From contig ML996695.1 in NCBI GenBank assembly GCA_010356995.1, forward strand, positions 939,061-1,003,060: a stretch of 64,000 nt of DNA. Reading direction: 5' to 3'. Below the pieces are notes generated by a model that made no database searches, was not told where the DNA came from, and was given only the letters and a program-made list of their open reading frames with translations. Shown here piece after piece: positions 34,839 to 45,612 of the stretch. How positions within the stretch are numbered: position 1 is the stretch's first letter; each line of letters begins with the position of its first letter. Made by a program: the position numbers and the translations under genes. The stretch is from Trichodelitschia bisporula. Taxonomy: Eukaryota; Ascomycota; Dothideomycetes; Phaeotrichales; Phaeotrichaceae.

Positions 34839-37099
34839 ATGGAAAATATCATATACGCAGATTCGCCCCTGGCGGCCTACCTGGAAGGTGAGCAGTCTAC
34901 TTCGCCTTTTCACTGCCATCTATAGCTTCTCCCCCAAACCGCTGCCTTTTGCTCTCCTCTGCCAGTGCTGTGAAGCGCAATGGTTCCCACTCCACCCCTG
35001 CTCCCTCGATGATGCCGCTGCTCTGGCTGCACATCCGCGCCGTTGTCTTTCTGTCGCGAATACTGACTCCGCATCGCGCAAAAGGGGAGGGCAGTGTGAG
35101 CGCTGATGAGACATGGGTGCCCTCGCATACACGCGAAACCTCCGTGTCAAGTGCGCGCTCGTCGTCGCAACCCTACCGCCGCAGACATGCACCTCCGCAC
35201 CCACTCGCCTTCGCACCCACGGGTCGCCCCGCTCTGCGAAATCGCATAAACCACAAGCTCCCACAACCGCTACGTATACGCATCCCGCAGAATGGACCGA
35301 TGGCTAAGATCCACGACGCATGTTCGGTAGGTTGGGTGGTTTCAGCGCATGCAACGCGAACCTGACGAGTTTTAGCGTGCAGTCAACTCTCGCCTCGGAC
35401 GCGCCGATAACTCCAAGTTCCTAGAACACTTTCGCTACATTATTGTCGCTTCACAGCTGCTGAACGAGCAGTATGGACACGGCGGTCTTCGCGCGAGCTC
35501 GCTACCTAGTCAGCTTGCGACTGCGCAGTTGGGAGAATTCAACGTCGCTTCGACGAGCGTGCGCGGCGCCATCGTTACAGCCGCCATCGCTTTCGGTATT
35601 GTCTGGTTAATTCACTGGTCGCGAGGAGGTCGACTGGGTGGCTTCAGTCGTGGGCGCCTTTCCATCATCGTCTCGGTTTTCCTGGTCCTTGCTGTGGTGC
35701 TGTACGCCTATGCCCGACGTCAGTGGTTGCAGTACCTCAGGAAGAATGCGGTTTCTGCTGCATCGACATTGGTCACGAATCTGCAGGCATTTGACAGCTC
35801 ATCGTCTGCTGCCTTGATGCTCATTCAGGAGGTGGAGCTAGTTTCGCGGGGCTACCGGATGTAAGGGTCTCGCCTTATGACGTCGATCACTCCTAACCCT
35901 CTTTTAGTAGCAATCCGTTGCCTCCAATCACTCGTCTCGAGGAAAGAGGTCAAACCCGCCGGTGCGGCCGCCTGCGGAGATGTCTCCGTGGTGCGTTTTC
36001 AACAAACATACCTCCATTGCTAGAAGCATGCGGAAATCTCCGAGAACTGATTTCTGAGGATGATCTGGAGAAATACCTGGATATATATGACATCAATGAT
36101 CAGGATATACAGGAGGCATACCACGGATTTTCGCTTTCGGAATTCGAAGATCTCGAATCCCTTAAGGCTCTACGAATCTTACAGGCGCGACTTACGGTTC
36201 TCCGACGCGTCTTCCTTTGTTCCCTTCTTTCGCTCGAAGCAGATGGCGGCAAGCCGGATTTCGCTCGTTGGCGCACGGCTGTCGATGCGATGGAGAGCAT
36301 GGCCAGTATCTCCGGCTCCTGGGCTGAGAAGATAAATCTCATACTCAACGAAGAGGAGTCATTCAACTTGGTCTCCTCGCCTTCCATCAAGCGACAGTCC
36401 TTCGGATTGTCGGCTGGCGCGTCAGATCGGGACCGTTTCCGGTCCCAAATCCGCAAGCTCGGCACATTATCGTCTGGTATCCGCGGGCTCCAAGCAAAGC
36501 TCCAGATCCTACGCGAGGAGTCATCAAAGGTCTTCGAAGGCGATCCGGGACCCTCCAGTGACACTGCCATTGCAGACCTGGCCCCCAGCGTGCTGGCGCA
36601 ATACGACTCGATCGGTTCGGACCTCAAGTCCCTCCTGCAGGCTTGGGAATCTGGTAAGACGTCACTAGCACTGTCCCTCGAAAAGCACGCCGCCGACCAG
36701 CGTCGCATCTCCGGCGTGGCCGACCTCGCCATGCGCAGTCCGGCTCCGTCTCTCGGTGGCCGAACTGCCGTCGAGGAAGGGGATCCGAATGGAAGTCCGC
36801 TCGATGCTCTCCGTGCTCTGGAGGGCTTGTCTCGCTCGTCGTCCAACCATAGTGCCAGCCACAGCCATGGGTCATCGGACGACGCGGAAGTTTTTGAAGG
36901 AATCGCAATTCCTCGCATCCGCCCATCAAGAGAAGAGCGCCTGGCGCGCATGGCTGAAGACCGCGAGCGCGCGGCTAGTGCGCGCGAACGGCGGGAGGCG
37001 GGTATGAGTCTCATCCGCGAGCTCGAAAATGTCATCTCGCAGCGACCCAGCGCGGTGACTCACCCGCGAGGACCTGGCAGCCGAATTACCTCGATTTGA
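34839..37099 (+). CDS. Vezatin / myosin-binding (Inp2-like) membrane protein
   Basis: Fungal vezatin-type protein, related to Inp2, the peroxisomal receptor for class V myosin. Exons 3 and 4 (35376-35860, 35908-37099) are secure and read through introns as KIHDACSRAVNSRLGRADN and RGYRISNPLPPITRLEERGQ. Exon 1 (34839-34887) encodes MENIIYADSPLAAYLEG, the family's usual start. Exon 2 is less sure: the only acceptor found that keeps phase is at 34925, giving exon 34926-35326 but an intron of only 38 nt. That model gives 708 residues. Two hydrophobic helices lie together (GAIVTAAIAFGIVWLIHW and RLSIIVSVFLVLAVVLYAYA), followed by a long helical cytosolic region ending in a charged tail. The function by analogy is organelle-motor tethering. 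Confidence 0.78.
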
Positions 37100-37695
37100 G
37101 ACCCGATATTGCCATTACGATCACTGACACGCGGCGTTCATTCATTTGCCGGTTGGGAAAAGGGACTTTGGAGTTTTGCGTCCGACCTGGGAATTGGCCT
37201 GATAACATTTTGCTTGTGATATCTGCTTTCTAATACCTTATCAGCTCGCAGTCTTCCTTGGCGACAGCTTGGATCCGGAGTTGACATTCGGCCGACCAGC
37301 TGTATTTCTTCTTGTCTATCTCTTGTTTCTTCTTCGTGGCGAGTTCGATGCTCATGAGATACCCGACAGGTTCCCTAATCTCTTTGATGTATGTTGGATA
37401 TGACGGCAACACCTAACGATCACTATGTAGGCACTAGAGTTGGAGTTAGGCCCTTGTTTGGACCTCTTATGGGAACAGTTTTTCGCCGGACCGAGCGGCC
37501 TTAGAGATGTAACCTTATGATCACCCGATTGTAGTTCTTTTGAGATGGGCGGCCGCGGGAGCGCTGTAATTATATTGAGTATGCTGCGATGATTCCCATT
37601 GATCCGCATGCCTCAGTCCACGTTGAACATACAGCAACTCATGACACCTTTTTCATTACAAGTCTATCATGCCCACCCGCGCCACATCAGCCCGC
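37100..37695. other. Convergent 3' intergenic region
   Basis: 596 bp between the 3' ends of the vezatin-like gene (plus) and CCT4 (minus). I see nothing coding here. Confidence 0.35.
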
Positions 37696-39591
37696 CTACC
37701 TCGACAAGCACAAGTCATCAATCTTCAGAATCATCCTGCAAGTCTCGACCGCAAGCTCAATAGCGCTGGTGCTAACAAGCAGGGGCTGGAGCACATTCTC
37801 CTCAGCGATATTGTTCTTCACGCCGCCGGACTTGATGCTCACGCCCGCATTCTTCTCACCCAACGCATGCCTGTGCCGCAAATCCGTCACCACGCGGATG
37901 GAATTCAGCCCTGCGTTCTCCGCCAGCGTAGTAGGGATAACCTCAAGGGCGTCAGCGAAGGCCTTCCAGCAGATAGCCTCGGTGCCAGTGAGGCCACGCG
38001 CACGGGTCGAAAGCTGGTGAGCGATTTCGATTTCGGGCGCGCCGCCACCGGCGACAAGCGCCCTCTTCTTCACCAGGCAGCGCATGACGCACTGGGCGTC
38101 GTGCAGTGAGCGCTCGGCTTCGTCGAGGATGAGCGAGTTGGCGCCGCGGACGACGATGGAGACGGTTTGCACGGCGGCTTTGACACCGGTTACTTTGACG
38201 ATGCGGGCGCCGGAGGATTGGACTTCTTCGATCAGGTCGGCGGAGGCGAGTTTGTCTTCTGTGAAGGAGTCGACGTCGGCGATGGGCTTGCAGCCAGTAC
38301 TCTTGCAAATGAACTCAATCTCGTCGCGCTCGATATCTTTGATGACCAAGATGCCTGACTTGGCCAGGAAATGGAGACTGAGGTCATTGACGGCATCGCG
38401 CAGGATAGACTTCTGGATGAAGAGGACGTTGCACTTGGCCTTCCTAATCTTCTTCACCATGTTCAGCAGGTACGTCCGCTCCTCTTTGAGAATCTTGTCC
38501 ATCTGCCGGTAGTCGTTCACCACAATCTGGTTCTCCATGTCCGGCTTCGGCGGGCTCAGCTGGAACTGTATGAGGCCTATCCGAGCCTTCTCTATCCGTG
38601 TCGGTCCGCCCGCACTCTTGATCACCTGCTGTGACAGCACCAACCCGTCCACCATCTCACTCTCGTCCAGGCTGCCGCCAGGCTTCTTGAGGATACGGAT
38701 ATTGCGCAGGTCCACATTCTCCGCTGACTTGGGGTCTATGATCTTAAGCACCGAGTCGACAGCCATGGGAGCGAGTTTGGGCTCCTGGGCCACGATCTTG
38801 GAGGAGAGCGAGGTGGAGGCTGCCTTGAGAAGGGAGGCACGATCCGAGAGATTGAGCGGGATCGACATGTCGTGTAGAATCTCGACCGCCGCAACGGCTG
38901 CACGCTGGAAGGACTCAGAGATGACGGTGGGATGGAGACCTGGCTGTATTAGAGGTGCTTGTGGCAAGGGGTGCGGGTACGCAGTATACCCTTCTCCAGC
39001 AGCCGGTCTGCGGCGCCCAACAGACTGCCTGTGATAACCACGACTGACGTTGTTCCGTCACCGGCTTCAATATCTTGTGCGTTTGCAACGTCGACCAACA
39101 TTTTAGCTGCGGGGTGCAGGACGGACATGTCCCTGAGCATGGTGTTGCCGTCATTTGTCTACTTGATATTAGGCTGATGTCGGATACGCGTTGGACTCGT
39201 GCTCACGATAATGGTTGCGCCCTTGCCAGTTTGGATCTACGAGTGTTAGCTAGCTGACAGAGCTTTAGGAATGACGACTGTACCATCTTGTCCATTCCGC
39301 GAGGTCCAAGCGACTATCGTATGTTAGCGGGGTCGGCGGCCGGCGGCTCTGGGGCATCCTACAGTCCGGATGGCATCCGCAACAGCTGCAGAGCGGTTAG
39401 AATTAATACGACGAAGCTTTACGGATATGAACTACCCTTTGCGGCTTGAATGTTCGCAGTCCGCACTGCCTGGGGCTTCTCCTTATCCTGCAGCGCATTC
39501 AGTATTCCCGAGTATATTTACAACTGCAGCGAAAACAAACCTTGAAGGCAGAGTTTCCCATAGGAGCACTGGCTACTTGAGCGGTCGCCAT
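37696..39591 (-). CDS. CCT4: T-complex protein 1 subunit delta (CCT4), seven exons with micro-exons
   Basis: Subunit of the cytosolic chaperonin TRiC that folds actin and tubulin. Exons are 39591-39541, 39487-39436, 39385-39363, 39313-39284, 39236-39207, 39158-38990 and 38939-37696 (532 residues, the normal length). Exons 3-5 are only 23, 30 and 30 nt. The spliced N-terminus reads [73 protein letters not shown], matching group II chaperonins. ATP-site motifs GDGTTSVVV and GGGAPEIE are present. Delta identity rests on LIQPTPLH-free features such as [31 protein letters not shown] and the end [10 protein letters not shown]. It is divergent from NTR2 with 250 bp between the starts. Splice boundaries are strongly supported by family conservation. 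Confidence 0.95.
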
Positions 39592-39841
39592 AATGATTTA
39601 TGAGGGGATGTGTATAAGGGTGGTGGTGGTGAAGTAACTGCGGGACAACGTGGGGCAACTCCAACAATTCGCGAGCACTTGACGCGCGGATGGGTTTTCT
39701 GGGATCGCGTCGGCGATTCGTTGTTCCTTGCATCATCGCGAACTGCGAGGTATCGCTCTCCACTGCGAACTGCTCACACCACCCTAATACTGTCTTTATT
39801 TCCTCGTCATTTACTGCTGACTGCGTTCCATCGCATCCGCT
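39592..39841. promoter_or_regulatory. Shared divergent promoter, CCT4 / NTR2
   Basis: Only 250 bp lie between the two start codons, so both core promoters must be here. A pyrimidine-rich run (CTGTCTTTATTTCCTCGTC) precedes the NTR2 start. No operator was recognised. Confidence 0.5.
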
Positions 39842-41164
39842 ATGAAGAAATCCTTCTCCGCACGGCGCGTTCCGCGCAAAATCGGCCAAGATGACGACGA
39901 GCTAGCCGATAGTTCCTCAGCCCGAGCAGAGCCGCAAGGTACGCACGCAGCACCGCTTCTACTTCTCGTATCTGGCTCTAACACCCGATGCAACAGATCG
40001 CTGATGTCTATTCTTACAGAGCCTGTGGTGCGGCGCCCCGGTCTGGCTTCTAAGCCCAAACGCCCATCGTCATTACGGTTATCGTTCGGGCCTGGCGAAG
40101 CACCAACGGAGCAGTCAGATGGCGATGCGCCGGGTCTTGCAGCCACACCGAAGAAGTCTAGGCTGGGAGGAGTCGCTGCTGCAGAGCGCCGGCTTCCCCG
40201 CTCGTCGCTCTCTTCCGAACTCCTCCCGTTCCGAGCAGGACAGGCGGACGATCGCCCTAGCTACAGTAAAGACTACATCAACGAGCTCAAGCAATCGACG
40301 CCCTCCACACCTAAAGACCTGACCGTGCACAATCCTAGCGCAGATGGCACGTCAGGCTCAGCCCTGGATATGGTCTCCAAGTTCGGCCCCCTAGTCTCCG
40401 TCAACGACACCCCCGCCATCCCTACGGACGCCGAAATCAAGGAGAAGAAGGAACGACGCGCTCGCCTGGCAAAGGAAAAGGAGTTCATTTCGCTCCACGG
40501 CTCAGACGATGAAGATGATAATCGGGTACTGCCTTGGGAGAAGCCCAAGTACGCGGAGACTCGTCTCGTTCCCGACGACGAGGATGTCGCCGAAGGCTTC
40601 GATGAGTTTGTTGAGGATGGTAAGATTGCGCTAGGGCGGAAGACGGAGCGGGAGCTGAAGCGCCGGCGACGCGCTGAGATGGCAGAGATGATCGCCGAAG
40701 CGGAGGGCAGTGGTTCGGACCAGGAGACGGACGATTCGGAGTATGAGCGGAAAGCGGCCTATGATGCGGCACAAACGAGAGCCGGGACATACGGTCATCA
40801 CAACCGGGAATTGGACGGTCAGAGACCCAGGACACCGCCAAAAATTACGCCGCTGCCCGAAATGTCGGATGCTGTCGGCCGATTACGGAAGTCTCTGGCT
40901 GCGATGGAAGAAACTAAAGCAGCGAAGTTGAAGAAGCTGGAGCTGCTCAGACGGGAGAAGAAAGAGATAGCGGACATGGAGATCAGAGTCCAATCTGAAC
41001 TCAAAGACACTGGGGAGCGGTTCGAGAAGCTTAGGATTGAAGCGGGGTTAACAGGGGCTAATGGGGCTGAAGTCCAGCCTTGCGACTCCCCTATGGTAGA
41101 CAGAGGGCTGGAGAGTCTGGGGACTATGCCGCTCCACATGGCAAGTGAGGATAGCGATGATTGA
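39842..41164 (+). CDS. NTR2-like spliceosome-disassembly factor
   Basis: Nineteen-complex-related protein 2 family; Ntr1/Ntr2 recruit the Prp43 helicase to release the intron lariat. Exons are 39842-39938 and 40020-41164 (413 residues). The 81-nt intron has a GTACGC donor and a TTACAG acceptor. It is a multiple of three with no stop, so reading through would add 27 residues with no family likeness. Conserved features are the start MKKSFSARRVPRKIGQDDDE, SLRLSFGPG, the segment RPSYSKDYINELKQSTPSTP, an acidic block (HGSDDEDDNRVLPWEK), RLVPDDEDVAEGFDEFVEDG and a C-terminal coiled coil (KLKKLELLRREKKEIADME). The U6 gene and an RRM protein elsewhere in the window share the RNA-processing theme, but linkage is probably chance. 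Confidence 0.86.
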   Translation: MKKSFSARRVPRKIGQDDDELADSSSARAEPQGTHAAPLLLLVSGSNTRCNRSLMSILTEPVVRRPGLASKPKRPSSLRLSFGPGEAPTEQSDGDAPGLAATPKKSRLGGVAAAERRLPRSSLSSELLPFRAGQADDRPSYSKDYINELKQSTPSTPKDLTVHNPSADGTSGSALDMVSKFGPLVSVNDTPAIPTDAEIKEKKERRARLAKEKEFISLHGSDDEDDNRVLPWEKPKYAETRLVPDDEDVAEGFDEFVEDGKIALGRKTERELKRRRRAEMAEMIAEAEGSGSDQETDDSEYERKAAYDAAQTRAGTYGHHNRELDGQRPRTPPKITPLPEMSDAVGRLRKSLAAMEETKAAKLKKLELLRREKKEIADMEIRVQSELKDTGERFEKLRIEAGLTGANGAEVQPCDSPMVDRGLESLGTMPLHMASEDSDD

Positions 41165-41987
41165 GGAGTGATGTTGCAGGCATATATATATCTAGGGCCT
41201 ACAGGAATCGAGAGATCTGAAGGGGATCTACTGGTGCGGATCGGTTCAGAAGTGTTGATGGCTTCTAGTTGGGGATGAGGCGCCTGTACTCAGACGCATA
41301 TTCGTTGACGGATTTGAACTTCGAGGGAGAACACTGCATTCATCCAGTACTATGTAGTACATGTTTCGTTAAAGGTGTTCAAAACCGTCAACGAATACCC
41401 ATCAGAGTACAAGCGCTTCAACTCTAACTTAGAAGCATCAATACTACTAAACCTGTCCGCATTAGCAGATCCCTTCCGGATATACCTTTGCACTGCACAT
41501 ATGGAGTTTTTCTGCTTCGCTGGAATGGGATTGAGCGCCTCCCTGCACGAAAAATAAAACGTTAGTGTTTTGTCTCCGTTATTGCTATCCACTGGCGATC
41601 TGAACCATGACTGAAGCCCTGCAGATTCCCATCGTTGGCAACAGGCACCCGGTTTTTAAGAGGTCGGCAACCCTTCAACGTTGCTCACCGACACAGCATC
41701 TAAGCGTAAGTTGAGCCATAGGACTGAGTGCGCGGACGCGCCATCCCGCGTTGCCCTCACCAGCCTCTCGCGACCGCCTTGCGATCAACGCGCAACAATC
41801 AGTACCCAATCAACCGTTTGCTTTTGTATCGGTACCGTAAAAGCCCCGCGCACCGTATCTGACGCCAACATCCAGTATTTTGAAGCTCAGCACGTTATAG
41901 CTGTCTCATCAGTTTGCACTGTCATCGACTCCTTGCATCTGCATCAAGGAGGCTCAACTTGCCAACGGACTTCGCGCTTCTGTAGCC
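41165..41987. other. NTR2 3' region and GRF gene upstream region
   Basis: 823 bp between two plus-strand genes. A short frame on each strand near 41350-41590 has no motif support. Nothing else was recognised. Confidence 0.35.
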
Positions 41988-43085
41988 ATGGAGCAAAGTC
42001 CTCAAAAATCTCAGGGCGGGTTCAAGGGGGGCTCAAAAGGCATCTTCATTGACGGCCTTTGGTTGTGTACGTCTATATCCTGATGGAACGGCAACACGTG
42101 GACTAACCTACGTAGGCGACTGTCAACCACGCGAGATCGCTCGGCAAAACGAAACCAAAAAGGCCGGCCCGAACCAAGGCCGATTGTGTAAGAGCAGCAC
42201 ATATCATTGCCTACCAGCCAACTAACCCCGCCACAGTCTACGTCTGTCCCAAGCCCATCGGCCAACAACAATGCGGTTTCTTCCTCTGGGTTGACCAAGC
42301 CAAAATCCGAGAGAAAGCAGGCAACAACACGCACCCAAATCTCAAGCCCCCGCCCACTAACAGCGCCCCCTATAACACCAGCTGGCAACCCCACCCCGTA
42401 GCCAATCTGTCTGTCCGGCCGTCGAGCACCACCTCCCCAGCACAGCATTCCACCGCGCAGCCTGGCCTTGAACCCCAAGGCCAGTCGAGCGACGGCTCGG
42501 CATGGTCGGTTGGTAGCGATGAAGAGCAGATGCTCGCGGATGCTGCGGATGCAGCAATGCCGCGCCGGGGAGCCTCGATGGGGTTGCAGACGCCGCGCAA
42601 GGCTAATGCTCAGTGGTCGGGGCCGTTTACCACGCCAGGGAAACGCAAGTTTGCCCAGCTTGACACGCCACCGGGGAAGAATCTCTTTGGCAGTGCGGGT
42701 AGGGCGGGCTCTCGGCAGGGCTCGCCGAGTAAGCGGCCGATTGGGTCGGCGCTGGGAACGCCTACGGCACGGCGGTTAAAGGAGGTGGAGGAGGGCGAGC
42801 TGTTTACGGACATCGTTGACAGCTTGAGGGAGTTTGAGGTGCCTATAAGTAATGCGGCCGCAGAGGATCTGAAGAAGGTGTGCGCCAAGCATGAGAAGCA
42901 GTGGGTTGACCCTTCCCTTGCAAGCTTTCCTTGCTAATCGTGGTACTAGGCTCGAACTACGGAGACTTGTCATCACGGCGAAGGACGCTAAGATCCAAGA
43001 GCTCGAAGGTCGTATCAAGACGCTGGAAGCCGAAGCAGATCTCGCCGAACACATGCGCTCCACTGAAGATGAGAGTCTTGAGTAG
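41988..43085 (+). CDS. GRF-type zinc-finger protein
   Basis: Small nuclear protein with an N-terminal GRF zinc finger, the ssDNA/RNA-binding module of APE2, TOP3-alpha and NEIL3. Four exons: 41988-42066, 42116-42187, 42237-42900 and 42950-43085 (316 residues). All introns are 49 nt with GTACGT, GTAAGA and GTGGGT donors, and the phases agree. The finger is assembled only after splicing: IDGLWLCDCQPREIAR, GRLFYVCPKPIGQQQCGFFLW, with the ligand cysteines, the GR-F signature and a final Trp. The middle is disordered, Ser/Pro/Gly-rich, with TPxK-like sites (LQTPRKAN, GPFTTPGKRK). The end is a helical coiled coil (AKDAKIQELEGRIKTLEAEAD). No catalytic domain is fused. The function is unknown; a role in DNA repair or RNA binding is an inference from the finger alone. 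Confidence 0.85.
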
Positions 43086-43710
43086 AGGAGCCGATTCCCT
43101 AGCTGCTTGTACAGCGGCATTCTATTCAACGCCGCCTCCACTTAGCTACACTACAGGGCCCGAACTACGAAGAACCAATACCAAATAGGCGTCATATTGA
43201 GCCTGGGAGCAGCCTACTCAATCCCCGGGCATGACGTTGCAAAACAGAGAGATGATCTACCTTGAGATGCCATTACAACGACCAGGATGACTGAGTCAAA
43301 GTGAAAATTAAAGACTTGTAAAAGGGCAGAGGAGTAGGTAGGTTGTCGATGGCTCTTTCACGGCCTTGAAGACAGCGTACCCTTCGTGATGTACCAACAT
43401 AAAGCATCTCAACCGGGAGATGCATTTCGGTAAGAGTCGAGGATAGGGAGTCTGAAGGATAGCCAAATAATGAATCATGACATCAGGCATCAATGCCATT
43501 TTTAGCTGTGTGACTGTGAACCTCTTCTATCAAAGTCCTCGCCCCATCCGATTCACGAGCACGCCCCGATCGTGAAACCTCGTGCCGCATTCCTCGCCGA
43601 ACAGTCACCGAACGCCACCCACTTCCTAATATGGGCTAGCGCACACCACAACGCAGGCACCAGCCTCCCGCGCACCGGATTAACCATTCCCGGGCCCGCC
43701 AGCCAGAGGG
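43086..43710. other. GRF gene 3' region and U6 upstream region
   Basis: 625 bp without a supported gene. The U6 TATA box lies just beyond its right end. Confidence 0.35.
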
Positions 43711-43718
43711 TATAAATA
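43711..43718 (+). promoter_or_regulatory. TATA box of the U6 snRNA gene
   Basis: TATAAATA lies about 40 nt upstream of the inferred 5' end of U6, roughly where fungal U6 genes carry the TATA element that directs RNA polymerase III. The spacing is slightly long, so the real 5' end could lie a few bases upstream of 43751. Confidence 0.7.
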
Positions 43719-43750
43719 TGCGTCCTCCCCCAAACCCTCTTCTTCTCCCC

Positions 43751-43849
43751 GCCTTCGGGCATTTGGTCAATTTGAAACGATACAGAGAAGATTAGCATGG
43801 CCCCTGCACTAAGGATGACACGCTCAATCAAAGAGAAGCTCCAAGTTTT
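43751..43849 (+). ncRNA. U6 spliceosomal snRNA
   Basis: Catalytic-core RNA of the spliceosome. The sequence begins with the 5' stem-loop GCCTTCGGGC and goes on with ATTTGGTCAATTTGAAAC. It contains the invariant ACAGAGA box (43782-43788), which pairs with the 5' splice site, and the AGC triad (43794-43796). The U2/U4-pairing and internal stem-loop region follows, including CCCCTGCACTAAGGATGACA. All are near-identical to other fungal and metazoan U6. Unlike S. pombe U6, no intron interrupts the catalytic region. Transcription by Pol III is implied by the upstream TATA box and the T6 terminator. The exact 5' nucleotide is inferred from the stem-loop; the 3' end lies within the T-run. Confidence 0.96.
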
Positions 43850-43851
43850 TT
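43846..43851 (+). terminator. Pol III terminator of U6
   Basis: A run of six T residues directly follows the conserved U6 3' end, the standard RNA polymerase III termination signal. Confidence 0.85.
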
Positions 43852-44427
43852 CATCGTTTTGCTTTCGCATGTCGGGAGCGCGAAGAAGATGCTGAGGCTT
43901 TGGGGTGCGGGAGGGAGGAGTTGTTTCCGGTGATGTGATGCTGTCTATCAGCGAGCAGGATCAATTACGAGTCGCTTAAAGGGGACGTCAAGCTGGAATA
44001 TGTCATGATGAAGTTCCAACGTGGTGTCTGCTGCGCGAGACGATCAGTACCTCGCAGCGTGCATGAAGCTTCTGTGCATAGGTGAGGAACCCGCTCCGCC
44101 CCTCATAACATGTCGACGAGAATGACCCCGCGGTCATGAAGCTCGTCGGCGGTACAGGTCCACCCTCCGGCACGATGTACATGGCACACAGGCGCAGTCC
44201 TGTTAGCTTGTCTCGCGAGGCAGCCTTGTTTAAACAGTCGCGTACTCAAGCACGCGTCTCGAGGCGTTTCTAATCTGAAGTCTAGCGGTGTACCGGTGAC
44301 AAAAGTCCTCTCATCAAACGTCACTCAACGCCGTACCAGTGTCCCCAGAGCTACACAAGACAGTACATCCGTACAATGAACAGCGCAAGCTCCGCTTCAG
44401 GGTATAAGGCAAGAGCAGCTCATCCCT
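43852..44427. other. U6 downstream / TVP38 3' region
   Basis: 576 bp without a supported gene. I looked here for a downstream Pol III B box (GGTTCGANNCC), as in yeast SNR6, and found no clear match. Confidence 0.35.
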
Positions 44428-45612
44428 CTATTTCACATCATCACCGTCTCCCTCATCGAATACGTCCCGCACCTGCGCATCGTCGTCGACCTCCTCGTCA
44501 TCATCGCGATACTCGTCATCCCAGGCATCCCTCAGGCTGATATCGTCCACATGCTCCCTCAACGTCTCCGCCGCCTCATATGACTCAGGGTCGTCCGCAT
44601 ACTCCGCCCTGATCTCCTCCTCGCTCTCTACACGCAGCCGCTCAGCCTCTACCTGCTCCAGCTCGCGCGCCCGCTTCTTGGTTTGCCGGTAGATGAACCA
44701 GCCAGTCGCAGCACCAGCGAGTACCCCGACGACGATGCTGATGTAGCTCATAGCCTTCGTCTTGGCATCCATCTTGTCGCCACTCTCAGCGATTTTCGCC
44801 AGCTGCGAGCCGATGAACACATGCAGCAGCAGCTTCGGGCTGACAGCGGCGGTTGCTGCCATAAAAGCGGGCCATCCAACGGTGGGGATGGTGCTTAAGG
44901 CGCCGTTGCTGAGAGAGTATGGCAGCGGGCAGAGGCGAATCATGACGAGCAGCTTGATGCCGTCGTGTTTGAGCGTAAGCGCGAGGGCGGCGAAACGGGC
45001 ATCGCGCTGGATGAGACGATGTACGAAATCGTGTATGAGATAGCGAGAGAGAAGAAACGAGGCGGTGGAGCCGAGGATGGTGGCCGAGGCAACAATGTAC
45101 CAACTGCATCATTTAGTTCCGAGCCGGCTAGTTCCGAGCCTGACATACCCATTAGGGAAGCCGTAGACAAATCCGGCGAGCGTGACACAAGACGAGTATC
45201 CGATGAGCGGAGGGAACGACACAATGAACGTTGCCGACCACAATATCAACCACCCGCCCGGGATGTCTCTCCACTTCGCAGCAATCGGCGCCAGCCAACT
45301 GAAGATCCGCTCATTGTAAATCAAGAACAAGATGCCGACAACCACCGTCGCCAGTCCCGCAATTATGGCACCAGCACGTTGCAAAGCCGAGAGTTTGTTG
45401 TATTCCTTCCATGCTCTCCGTTGTAATCGGTCCGCCTTGCGAAGTACGCGCTGTGCGAAGGGCTGCTGTACAGAGGCAAATGAACTGCTACGGCGATGAG
45501 AGCCACTGGTGCGAAATGTAGGCCGGTTCCAGGCAGGACTGGTCGAGCTCGAGCGAGATATTGGTTCATCGACGGGCATCGCCAGGGCGCGGCCGTCGAA
45601 TTGGTTGGCCAT
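44428..45612 (-). CDS. TVP38: Golgi membrane protein TVP38 (VTT/SNARE-associated family)
   Basis: Multi-pass Golgi membrane protein of the VTT (DedA/TMEM41/TMEM64-like) family. Exons are 45612-45149 and 45103-44428 (379 residues) with a 45-nt intron (donor GTATGT, acceptor TGCAG). The cytosolic N-terminus is Ser-rich. The first helix is AGAIIAGLATVVVGILFLIY. The VTT core includes LIGYSSCVTLAGFVYGFPNGWYIV (assembled across the intron) and MIRLCPLPYSLSNGALSTI, the paired re-entrant-loop motifs of the family. A last membrane segment (ISIVVGVLAGAATGWFIY) is followed by a charged coiled coil and an unusually acidic Asp/Glu-rich tail of about 70 residues. Confidence 0.9.
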
